A DNA stretch of 64,000 bases from Tieghemostelium lacteum (lineage: Eukaryota; Evosea; Eumycetozoa; Dictyosteliales; Raperosteliaceae): the NCBI GenBank assembly GCA_001606155.1, contig LODT01000051.1, positions 806,001 to 870,000 on the forward strand. The letters are read 5' to 3'. The notes beneath the pieces are model-generated. The model was not told where the DNA came from and did not search any database. It saw only the letters and a list, made by a program, of their open reading frames with translations. This document shows, piece by piece, positions 30,557 to 39,948 of the stretch (position 1 is its first letter; each line of letters opens with the position of its first letter). The translations under genes and the position numbers were made by a program.

Positions 30557-31237
30557 ATGATTCAAAATGTAACCCGATGTAGAAGATGGATGACTTGTAT
30601 CATTGATCCTATGTATATAGATTTTCATGATAATGAATGGGGTAAACCTGTATATGATGATATAAAATTATTTGAGAGTTTGAATTTAAATGCTCAATCC
30701 TGTGGTTTGACTTGGCTAACTGTTTTAAAGAAGAGAGAAGAGTATAGGAACTCATTTTTTGGTTTCAATCCTGTAGAGATTTCAAAAATGACAGATAGAG
30801 ATGTAGATAAATTAATGTTGAACACAGGTCTGATAAGACATAGACCAAAATTACAAGCAATCATTGATAATTCTAAAGCTTATGTAACAATGAAGCAAGG
30901 CAATGAATCATTTTCAGATTATATATGGTCATTTGTAAATCATAAGACAATTTGTCATCCTGAGGGACAATTAATATTGACAACACCTGAATCAAATGCC
31001 ATGTCTAAATCTCTTAAAAAAAAAGGTTTCAAATTTATAGGTCCAACAACATGTTATTCATTTATGCAACATTCAGGTTTAGTTAATGATCATCATCATC
31101 TATGTTCATTTGGTAATAATCCATTACCTAAAGATTCACCACTTTTACAAGAGAGCACAAGTGATAGAGTTTTTTCAACACCATTTCAGTGTCCTGCGCA
31201 TTCTAAACTTTACAAGACCTTAAAAACTCATAAATGA
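30557..31237 (+). CDS. DNA-3-methyladenine glycosylase I paralogue (TAG), copy B
   Basis: Single exon, 226 aa. TAG fold throughout: RCRRWMTCI (zinc Cys), FHDNEWGKP (zinc His), KLFESLNLNAQSCGLTWLTV, LKKREEYRNSFFGFNPVEIS, LIRHRPKLQAIIDNSKAYV, KKKGFKFIGPTTCYSFMQHS and VNDHHHLC (zinc His and Cys). The four zinc ligands are kept. However, the position of E. coli Glu38, which contacts the damaged base, is Asn here (CLEGQ in copy A, NLNAQ in copy B). The enzyme may therefore have altered specificity or have lost catalysis. The C-terminal 45 residues are unrelated to copy A's basic tail. Upstream sequence also differs, pointing to an old duplication rather than the recent one that made the 28.7-kb relic. 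Confidence 0.92.
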   Translation: MIQNVTRCRRWMTCIIDPMYIDFHDNEWGKPVYDDIKLFESLNLNAQSCGLTWLTVLKKREEYRNSFFGFNPVEISKMTDRDVDKLMLNTGLIRHRPKLQAIIDNSKAYVTMKQGNESFSDYIWSFVNHKTICHPEGQLILTTPESNAMSKSLKKKGFKFIGPTTCYSFMQHSGLVNDHHHLCSFGNNPLPKDSPLLQESTSDRVFSTPFQCPAHSKLYKTLKTHK

Positions 31238-31311
31238 ATTCACAATTGCTGTAAACTGTAATATTAAACTTTTTAAGATTTTAACAAGTTCAAAAGTGTT
31301 AAATGAAACGT

Positions 31312-33412
31312 TTATTCCTCTTTTTTGGATTTTCTTTTTCTGACAGTCTTTTCTTTTGGTTTTTCTTCAACTTCTTCTTCATCCTCTTTTTCTTCTTCTT
31401 TGTCAACTTTATCTTCATTCTCTTTCTTTTTATCTTTTGTTGAGGATGATTGTTCAATTGATTTTTTATCTTGATCTTGATCTTGATCTTCATCATAATC
31501 ACCACCGTAATGAGATCTCTTTGGATCAACTGGATAGATCCAACGTTGATACAAGTATACAATAAAGATAATATCTATAAATAAAAGAGAGAGGTTGAGA
31601 GTTAATATATATTAATAAATATAAAATAAAATGTAAAGTTATACTAACCATCTCTTAAACATGATAATCTATGCATAAGTGGCATTTTAATAATGAATGC
31701 AAAGAGATCATCAATAAAAGTATTTAAAGCTCTGTACATGAATACTCTCCATGGAAGATGTGATACAGATTTCAATTTGTAATTGATGAATAATTGAGGT
31801 GTCATCATAATGAATTCAAAGGTATAGATGGTTCTGACAAGAGATGAGAGAACAAAGGAATACCAATTCTTATATTCATGGTAGACCAGTGAGTATACAG
31901 AGGTACCCAAAACCAAAGGAATAAGTAACCAACTGAGGTATTTCATTGCCATGTCATCGTATTGTTTAGTTTTTGAGGTATAGGACTTCTTGTTCTCAAA
32001 TTTGATAACTGGTATCATACCCCTCCATTGCACTTGCACAATCATAGCTTTACCAATCTTCCAAATCTCAATGAGTAGACCAAAACCGCAACTTGCAAGA
32101 ATCATCATGGAAGTGTCATTATCTAGCAAGTACAGGAAAATAACCATTTGACATATAGTGTGAAGTGTTATAGTTCTAACTGATAGACCTTCCATAGACT
32201 TATTGTTCTTCCAGAACTGAATATCATTCTTGAATGCCAAAAACTCAAATATAGTGTGTAACAAAGAAACCACCATTGTCAGTCCAAATAGATATGGGTT
32301 AGTCTCCGATACCATACGTTTGAAATCATCGGCTATATCGTCAGCACCGAATGATTTTTGCATTTCAAATGATTTTTCCATTTGCAATTGAATTTGCCAT
32401 TTGAACATACTCATAGGATAGAAGGACATTTGTAATGTAAGTTCCTCTACTGTCTCATTCAATGGTATTAAATGCTCTTTGAATACCCAAAAATCATTCA
32501 TATAAACAGTTGGATAGAATTTACCTTCTTTAGCACTAATATTAAATACTTTTAAAAACCAATCATTAGTATTTACCAAATCGAGTAAAAACCCACACTT
32601 TTAAATTTTTAATAAAACTTACGTGAAACAACTTCAACAGGTAAAGAACCAGGTGGATAATTATTATGATCAATAATCAAATTACAAATCATAGTTGGTT
32701 TGAAATAGGAAATCAATTCATTTTTATCATAAACCACTACTGGTTCCTCTACTTCGTTATTAGATAAAAGATTTTTTCCTTTTGGTTTAGGTCTTGGTGC
32801 ATAAACATTTAATTCTAAATTTAATTAAAAATGTTAGAATATAGTGTATTGGAAATTTATATAAAATGGAGATAATTACGATGAACTCTATGTAAAGACG
32901 ATCTAGGTTGATTTAAATATGGTCCTTTGTTAATGATAATGTGTGCATATAAACTTTCATTATTTTGCATATATTTTGGTGTATTAAAAGTATAATTAAA
33001 ATATCTGTTATTTGATTCCTCGTAATCATAAGTTAAACCTGTTTCTTCCCAAATTAACCATTTTCCAATTGTTTTATCAGAGTCTGATAAATATACTTTA
33101 TAACTCTTTTGGTGTAATGTTAGTGACTCACTAATAAGGAAATATGAAAGATTAGTAACATACAAATGGAGTTTGAGTTAACCATGCATTTACTAATGTT
33201 CCATTAGGTTGAACAAAGTTTGGTGGTAAAGAAGTGTGATTTCCAGTAGTTGAATTGAAGATAGCTTGCGTAGGTGTTTGTTGTCCACCAAAGAATTTAG
33301 AGATTACTGATGTCATTAAATAATACATGAAAAGAAATCTTAAAAATGTGGTCAACCATTGTGGAAATAGTCCACCACCTTGTTGTTGCTGTTGTCCTTG
33401 ATTTGCTTGCAT
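31312..33412 (-). CDS. CLPTM1-like ER/Golgi membrane protein
   Basis: Five exons: complement(31312..31574, 31649..32548, 32623..32814, 32880..33126, 33164..33412), giving 616 aa. The N-terminus is Gln/Gly-rich with one membrane segment (WLTTFLRFLFMYYLMTSVI). The luminal part contains VYLSDSDK, GSLPVEVVSLFN and KFYPTVYMNDFWVFKEH, matching CLPTM1 'PIIYFNDYWNL'. A multi-span C-terminal half follows (YLFGLTMVVSLLHTIFEFLA, FKNDIQFWKN, MEGLSVRT, YSWYSFVLSSLV-type, FMYRALNTFIDDLFAFIIKM, PLMHRLSCLRDDIIFIVYLYQRWIYPVD). The end is a Lys/Glu-rich cytosolic tail. Human CLPTM1 (669 aa) retains GABA-A receptors in the ER and its relative CLPTM1L scrambles glycolipids. The exon 3-4 acceptor at 32549 was chosen by family alignment. 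Confidence 0.92.
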
Positions 33413-33719
33413 GTCTGGGACGATTTTATGAATTTATATTTCCCACAAAATGACTCAAATCGAAAACATAAAAAAAAAAATTAAAATTTGAAATTCATTT
33501 AGATAAAAATCTAGATTTAATTTTAAAAATTTTATGATCAATATAAAAGAAATGTAAATGAGGTGTTGTGGAATTAAGTTTGAGATAATTATTATTCATT
33601 AAAGGTTCAAGTGTAATTTCAAATAAAAATTTTTAATGAAAATCAAAATTCTTTTTGAAATTTTTTTTATTTATTTTTTATATTAATACATTAATTTTTG
33701 TTATTAGAGACTCTAAAGA
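33413..33719. other. Divergent CLPTM1/CCDC6-like promoter region
   Basis: About 306 bases of A/T tracts between divergent genes (oligo-A at 33471-33480, T-runs at 33660-33680). No coding or RNA features recognised. Confidence 0.4.
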
Positions 33720-35234
33720 ATGGAATCAAAATCACAAAAAGATATAATTGAAGACTTACAAAAACAATTGGCTCAAGAGAGATCAAAGAATAGAACACTT
33801 TCAGAAGAATTAAAACAATTAAAAGATTCACATGCTAGAATTGTATGCAATAGGGTAGTTGGTAGTGGGAAATAGGAAATTTAGATACTAATATATTATC
33901 TTATAAATATATAGCAAATTGTTACAGAAAATGAAGAAGAATATATTACAAATAAATTTATGAAATACCTAAATCAATTGAAAAAGGAAAAAGAGGATTT
34001 AGCATTAAAAGTTGAACAAGAGGAAGAATATTTAACCAATACATTACAAAAGAAAATGCTAGCAGTATGTATATAATATACATTATAATATTATCAATAT
34101 TTAGTGTATTTTTAACTAAAATAATATAGATTATGCAAGAAAAAGTTGATCTTGAAAATCAACTTGAACAAGAAGAAGAGTTTATTGTTAATAAACTTCA
34201 AAAACAAATTCAAGATGTGAATAGAGAGAAAAAGTAGGTTTTACATGATTTAAACTGATAGAGTTTGAATTGGTATTAACATTACAATTGTTTTTTGTAA
34301 ATTAAAAAGAATACTTGAAAAAAGATTAGAAAGTGAAATTAATGATCATAAATATTTATTAAAATTGGAAGGAGAAGTAATAACACTTAGAGATAAAATT
34401 CAAGAATTAGAAAATGGTAAACATGATAAAGAAGATATATCCAATTTGAAAGCAGAAAACTTTGTATTGTCACAAAAGATTATGAGAGAACAAGAAAAAC
34501 TAAGTAAGATTAATAGTGAAAATACAAAATTAATCAGTGAATTAGAGATTGACGACGAAAGACATTATAATATCAAACAAAAGAGAAATAGATCAATTTC
34601 ATTCCCTATACAACCAACTCAGTATAATAATAACAATAATAACAATAATAATACAACACAAGAGAGATCTATTACATCTTCACCACCATCATTAAAGACA
34701 CAGTCTAGTAACAGCAGTATTAGTAGTACATCAAGTTCACAACCAATTCCAATTACAAGATCACGTTCATCATCATCAGCATCTAATCCATGTCTGATAG
34801 TTAGAGTGTTGAAAGAAGGTTGGGTAAAGAGAAAATGTCAAGATAATAAGATTGAGAAGAGATACTTTGAATTGGTTTCATCAGGTGAGTTGAGAGAGTA
34901 CCTTGATGAGACTAAACTCAGTTTGTTATCAACTGTCAATTTAGATTTTGTTTTGGATGTTTTGGAAACTCCAGGTACACCTCAATTCACAGGTAGTACA
35001 CTATCATTACCTAATACACCTTCACCTTCATCTCACATTGGTTTGACTCAATTGGATATTCTCATTCAAACCTACAAGAGACCAATCACAACTTCTAAAG
35101 AGGACAATAGCTCACAATGCTCTAACAGTAGTACCAGTTGCCAAGAAACCCTTGTATTATATGTTGACAAACATGAATCTCAATCTTGGAAACTATTTAT
35201 TACTGATTTAATCCCAATTAAACCAGTGCACTAA
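33720..35234 (+). CDS. CCDC6-like coiled coil with C-terminal PH-like domain
   Basis: Exons 33720..33842, 33915..34064, 34130..34233 and 34310..35234 give 433 aa. The first three small exons code the CCDC6 hallmark repeats: ENEEEYITNKFMKYLNQLKK, EQEEEYLTNTLQKKML and LEQEEEFIVNKLQKQI. In human CCDC6 the same E-Q-E-x-E/Y-x-x-N-x-L-x-K units occur. Coiled coil continues to about residue 230. A Ser/Thr/Asn linker (240-295) leads to a PH-like domain (VRVLKEGWVKRKCQDNKIEK, RYFELVSSGELREYLDE, ending SWKLFITDLIPIK). Animal CCDC6 acts in the DNA damage response; the added PH-like module is unusual and suggests membrane or phosphoinositide contact. PH assignment rests on the GWV.K+...+YFEL...W..FI pattern. 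Confidence 0.85.
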
Positions 35235-35404
35235 GTATTATTCAATCAATCCCCCCATCTTCAAACCACAGAAATAACATGTAAAACAATTTATAAATTA
35301 ACCCTTTTTTATAAACCTACCACTAATAAACTATATTTTTTTTCAAATGAATGAAACCATTTGTTATTGTTTTTGGTTATCTATACATTATATTTCTCTC
35401 CAAC

Positions 35405-35666
35405 TTATTTATTGGTATATTTTTTGACAACCCATTTTAAACTATCATAACCTTTGGATATTAGAAATTCAATATGTTCTGGATCATCATCATATCTATG
35501 ACCTTCAAAATGCTTTTCTATTATTAATAACAAGTTGTACAAGAACTGAATTTATCTAAATATTTACTTCTCTAGTAAAAGCCCAATAATAATTTTGAGT
35601 TTGTTTTGGTAACTTTGTATTTATTGATCTAACAATAGTTCTATATAATTTTAAAGATTTATTCAT
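35405..35666 (-). CDS. Small LYR-motif protein, two exons, 68 aa
   Basis: Exons complement(35405..35512, 35568..35666), 99 and 108 bases, GTAAAT donor and an AAAAG acceptor, both phase 0. The translation starts MNKSLKLYRTIVRSINTKL, with the LYR tripeptide at residues 7-9. It ends YYWAFTREHFEGHRYDDDPE, IEFLISKGYDSLKWVVKKY. LYR (complex1_LYR) proteins are small mitochondrial matrix factors that bind acyl carrier protein and help assemble Fe-S or respiratory complexes. The Phe in 'HF' and the R-G-Y-x-x-L-x-W end match LYRM members. Each exon is too short to stand out alone. The acceptor is weaker than usual; the nearer TAG (35518) gives the wrong frame. Which LYRM orthologue is unclear. Confidence 0.75.
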
Positions 35667-35821
35667 TTCATTCTCCTCTTGGTGTGGTAAAAAACAATTA
35701 AAAAAAAATGAAATAAATGATTTTAAAATTAGGAATTGAATGATGTATCATATTTTTACATGTTTGGAGAGATGTGTTAATAACACTTTATTATATATGA
35801 TTGGGGGTGAGGTGTATATTA

Positions 35822-38149
35822 CTATTGACCGATTTGTTTCAAAACTTCTAATAAAAGTTTTTTATAGTCACTTGAAGCTTTCACCTCAATTTCATTTTCT
35901 AGAGTTTTGCTGTTTTGGATTTGGAATTGTTTTTTGATTTGTGGTACCATGTAGGGTAATGAAACAATAGTTCTAGAGTATTTACCTTTAGATAAAATCT
36001 CGGCAAAATATGCAATTGGATCCTGAGCATATTTGACTATAGCCACTAGACCATTTTTAAGATTACCAGAGAACTCACTCTTGATAGCTTTAATGAGTGA
36101 ATTCTTTTTCTTTTGATTTGCTTCATAGTGTTTAGCAACTTCAATGATATGTTGCCAACTACGATTGGTGAGAATATCAATAAATACTTTCTCATCAGTT
36201 CCGAGTTTACCTTCACCTGCATAATAGAGTTTATTGGAATCATTCTCAATCTGGTAACGGTCTGGGAATCGGTTTAAGTCTCTTGGAGAAAGAAGTTTAA
36301 TGAAAAAGTATCTTAAATTACCACTGGTGTCCGATGTAATCCAAGCCTCTAAGGACTTACCCCATTTGGTGTTGTAACCCTTGATAATATGTTCCTTCTG
36401 AGTATTGGTTCTAGTGACTAGTATCTCAGTGAGACAGTCTTCGTCAGTACCAATACCTTTCATTGCATGGTATAATTCATAGATATCGTATTCCAATGGA
36501 TCCATTAACAAACCATTAACTAAACTCTTCCAATGACCAAGGGCAAGTGAATCAGCAAACTCTTTACCATATTTTTTAACATAGGCTTTTCTGATTTCTT
36601 GTCTTTCTGTTGGGTTTCTTTTACCAATGACCTTGTTGATTAGATCACAATCATTGAGAACACCTCTTGTAGCTCTATAGAGATCACCAGCTTCATTTTC
36701 TGCATTAAATCCAGCAGAAATTGGCCATCCTGCAACATAATGTTGAATGTATGGTAGAGTTGGTCCAGTTGGTTGTGGAACATATGGTTGTGGTGGACCG
36801 AATTGACCTGGCTGACTCCATTGTTGTTGTTGTTGTGGTGGACCATATTGATTTGGTTGATTCCATTGTTGTTGTTGTGGTGGACCATATTGACCTGGCT
36901 GATTCCATTGTTGTTGTTGACCATATTGACCTGGCTGATTGTATTGTCCACCTTGGTTATATTGGTTTTGGTTATTACCATATTGATTCCATTGATTGCT
37001 ATTCCATGATTGTTGCTGTTGTGGTGGACCATATTGACCTGGTTGATTGTATTGTCCAGGTTGGTTTTGATTGTTACCTTGTTGTGGTGGGCCATATTGA
37101 CCTGGCTGATTGTATTGTCCAGGTTGGTTTTGATTTGTACCTTGCGATGGTTGTTGTTGATTTGATCCCTGTTGTTGATTTTGGTTTGATTGTTGGGATT
37201 GATCTGTTCCTTGCGGTGGTTGTTGATTTGTTGTTCCCTGTTGTTGGTTTTGAGTTGTTCCTTGTGATGGTTGTTGGGTTTGAGTTGTTCCTTGTGATGG
37301 TTGTTGGGTTGTTGTTCCCTGTTGTTGAGTAGGTGGTGAATTTTGTGGAGTTTGAATATTCCCTTGTGATGGTTGTTGGGTCTGATCTGTTCCTTGTGGA
37401 GGTTGATTTGTTGTTCCCTGTTGTTGTTGATTTGTACCCTGTTGCTGAGTAGGTGGTGGACCATATTGACCTGGTTGAGGAGATTGATTTGAACCTTGTT
37501 GTTGGGATTGATCACCTTGTGGTGGACCATATTGACCTGGTTGCGGGGATTGATTTGAACCTTGTTGTTGTGTTTGTGGTGGACCGTACTGACCTGGTTG
37601 TGGGGACTGATTTGAACCTTGTTGGGATTGATCACCTTGTGGTGGACCGTATTGACCTGGTTGATTCCATTGTTGTTGTGATTGGGGTGGACCATATTGA
37701 CCTGGCTGGTTGTACTGTCCAGGTTGTTGTGATTGAGGTGGACCATATTGACCTGGCTGATTATATTGTCCAGGTTGATTATATCCTTGTGGTGGACCAT
37801 ATTGACCTGGCTGATTATATTGTCCAGGTTGTTGATTATATTGGTATTGGTCACCTTGTGGTGGGCCATATTGACCTGGCTGATTATATTGTCCAGGTTG
37901 ATTTGAACCTTGTTGTTGTGTAGTAGGAGGACCATATTGACCTGGCTGATTGTATTGTCCAGGTTGTTGAGTATTATTCAAATTGCTTTGTGATCCTTGT
38001 GTTGGAGGAGGACCATATTGACCTGGTTGTGGTGATTGGGTATTTGTTGTACCTGTAGTTGTAGAATCTACAGTAGTAGTTGTTGTAGGTGACACATTTG
38101 AGGTTGAGGTATTAGCTGCAGTAGTAGCAGTAGAATTTTTAGAATCCAT
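35822..38149 (-). CDS. Annexin (synexin/annexin A7-C1 type) with expanded Gln/Gly/Pro head
   Basis: Single exon, 775 aa. Residues 1-460 are low complexity, mostly the unit GQYNQPGQYGPPQ and GTxQ-rich stretches. Residues 470-775 hold the four annexin repeats: LYRATRGVLNDCDLINKVIG, YHAMKGIGTDEDCLTEILV (type II Ca site GIGTDED), YYAGEGKLGTDEKVFIDILT (GKLGTDE), and a fourth that runs ILSKGKYSRTIVSL...SDYKKLLLEVL. Repeat 1 lacks the G-x-GT calcium loop and repeat 4 is shortened and also lacks it. Annexin VII/C1 binds acidic membranes in a Ca2+-dependent way and affects membrane repair and Ca2+ homeostasis. D. discoideum nxnA encodes about 460 aa, so this head is far longer. The orthology is well supported. 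Confidence 0.95.
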   Translation of the reverse strand: MDSKNSTATTAANTSTSNVSPTTTTTVDSTTTGTTNTQSPQPGQYGPPPTQGSQSNLNNTQQPGQYNQPGQYGPPTTQQQGSNQPGQYNQPGQYGPPQGDQYQYNQQPGQYNQPGQYGPPQGYNQPGQYNQPGQYGPPQSQQPGQYNQPGQYGPPQSQQQWNQPGQYGPPQGDQSQQGSNQSPQPGQYGPPQTQQQGSNQSPQPGQYGPPQGDQSQQQGSNQSPQPGQYGPPPTQQQGTNQQQQGTTNQPPQGTDQTQQPSQGNIQTPQNSPPTQQQGTTTQQPSQGTTQTQQPSQGTTQNQQQGTTNQQPPQGTDQSQQSNQNQQQGSNQQQPSQGTNQNQPGQYNQPGQYGPPQQGNNQNQPGQYNQPGQYGPPQQQQSWNSNQWNQYGNNQNQYNQGGQYNQPGQYGQQQQWNQPGQYGPPQQQQWNQPNQYGPPQQQQQWSQPGQFGPPQPYVPQPTGPTLPYIQHYVAGWPISAGFNAENEAGDLYRATRGVLNDCDLINKVIGKRNPTERQEIRKAYVKKYGKEFADSLALGHWKSLVNGLLMDPLEYDIYELYHAMKGIGTDEDCLTEILVTRTNTQKEHIIKGYNTKWGKSLEAWITSDTSGNLRYFFIKLLSPRDLNRFPDRYQIENDSNKLYYAGEGKLGTDEKVFIDILTNRSWQHIIEVAKHYEANQKKKNSLIKAIKSEFSGNLKNGLVAIVKYAQDPIAYFAEILSKGKYSRTIVSLPYMVPQIKKQFQIQNSKTLENEIEVKASSDYKKLLLEVLKQIGQ
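36770..38070 (-). repeat. Coding tandem repeats, GQYNQPGQYGPPQ and GTTQ-type units
   Basis: About 1.3 kb of imperfect tandem repeats inside the annexin gene. The best conserved unit, 39-45 bases, codes QPGQYNQPGQYGPP and is repeated from 37650 to 38020. The middle (37130-37440) codes Gln/Thr/Gly/Asn units. All three frames of this DNA stay open for long distances on both strands, which is a property of the repeat and not evidence for extra genes. Confidence 0.9.
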
Positions 38150-38354
38150 AGCCCTATAACCACTTAGTTAAATTAAAAAAACTCAATTAAAAAAAATTGT
38201 GTCGAAATTAAAAATTTTAAAAAAAGATTTTCTGTGTTTTTGAAATATCTTTGTGTCAACTTTCAAAAAAAAAAGTAACATAAAGATCTTTACAAAAAGT
38301 TAGTTTATCTGAATACAATTGGAAAAATATAGTAATGAAATTATTATTTTACAA

Positions 38355-39825
38355 TTATTTTGACAATTTATTATTTTTATTGGTGCCTGATTCAGTCCAG
38401 TCTTTCTCTTTTGATATGATGGAAGTTAAAATGTTCTTTGAATAATTGGATTTAATGATTTTATAGATTTCTCTACCAGATTGATAGGACATTGTTATCA
38501 ACCATTTCTTTTCGGTTGAAATTGTGGATTTTGAAGAGGTAGCTAATAGGTTAAGGTATAGTGAACATTGATGTTTTATAAATTTAAGGTATTTAGTGGC
38601 AAATGATATCAACATTGAAACTCTAGTTATAGTTATGGGGTGTGTAGTGATTTTAAAGAGATGATTAATGATGGATATCTTTCCACTATAACAACAGTTA
38701 TCAACTACTGCTTGTGTGATTGGAAATTGAGGAAATCTCTTTAGAAACTGTAAAAGTACTAGAAGATCTCTGTTACCACGTAAGAATGAAACTATAATTT
38801 CACAATTTGGATCTATATTCAGACCATATTCAGTAAATGTAAAATTTGGGTTCTTTAATTGATCTTTCATGAGTTGAAATTGATGGTTTCTCAAAGCATA
38901 GGAGAAACTACAATCACTATACTCTCTCCTCATTTTACAGAGAACCTCATGGATAATAGCAACCATTTTATAAATCATTGATAGTAATACCTTACTTCTA
39001 AATACCAAAAAGAAATTTTGTTGATACTTTTCATAATGTACAAGTTTGTTGGTATCTATATCTACTAGTTGTAGAATACCAACCATTTCAGAGGTTTCTT
39101 CTTTAACATCTTCCATTCTTTTTTTAATTCTATATTTAAATGTATTAATTGGAAATTGTCCAATTGGAAGAGCAGATTGATCAGGAAGTACAGGTACATC
39201 TTCAATCTTCATTAAGAATGAACTAATGACATTATAGAAAAAGTCTCTTAAGAGAAAAGCAATCTCATAAACATTGTTATCTTTTACCATTGGTGAAAAT
39301 ATTGAATTTCCAGTGACTTTTTCAACATAATCATTCAATTGATTATAAATGTTTAACTTTTGATCTGATACATCTTGATATCTATATTTCTCATATATCA
39401 AAATTACATAAAATGTAAATGATGGGTTACTTTTTTTAATAAAACTATAAAAGTTATCTAGTTGAGTTAAAACAGCATTTTTATCAAAATTTTCAATATC
39501 AGGTTGAACAATTAAATAGAATATTGAATTCTTTTTTAGTAATTGATTATTTAGATTATCAACATCCTATTCAATTAATAATATTAGATTTTCAAACTAA
39601 TTAATTTAAATTTAAAAACAAATTTGAAAGGAAAATAGTTACAGTATAGTTACTAACATGTAGTATTTTATGGCGTATTTCAGTGCACCTTCCTTGAAAA
39701 TTATATCCTCTATCATTTCTATATTCTGGAAATGGAGCAATATCAACTAATTTGCTACATATAACATCATCACCAATATACTGACAAATAACTTTAAGTT
39801 CATACTCATATATATTTAAAACCAT
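38355..39825 (-). CDS. Lineage-specific protein with GTPase-like head, 464 aa
   Basis: Exons complement(38355..39566, 39643..39825), GTAACT...ATAG intron, phase 0. The N-terminal 190 residues look like a degenerate small-GTPase-type fold: LKVICQYIGDDVICSKLVDI stands where a P-loop should be but has no GxxxxGK[ST]. NSIFYLIVQPDIENFD, FYSFIKKSNPSFTFYVILIY and NVYEIAFLLRDFFYNVISSF resemble strands and helices of Rag/Gtr GTPases (compare RagC 'INFEVFIHKVDG...SIFEAFSKVVQKLIP'). Residues 250-464 resemble the dictyostelid ankyrin-like families (NHQFQLMKDQLKNPNF, DLLVLLQFLKRFPQF). The Rag resemblance is a low-confidence reading; no nucleotide-binding motif survives. Confidence 0.6.
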
Positions 39826-39948
39826 ATTTTACAATTAAAAAAATCCATATAAAAAAATGTAGAAGTACTTAAAAAAATTGTTTTTTTACCCCAATTCTTT
39901 ATAAAATTTTATAAAGAACAAATAAAAAAAAATGGAAAAAGCTATTGA

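Noticed and set aside
36640-37935. Long open frames in alternative frames and on the opposite strand of the annexin head
   Set aside because: They arise from the CAA/GGT/CCA repeat; the protein in these frames is a simple Asn/His/Val repeat and the annexin frame explains the DNA.
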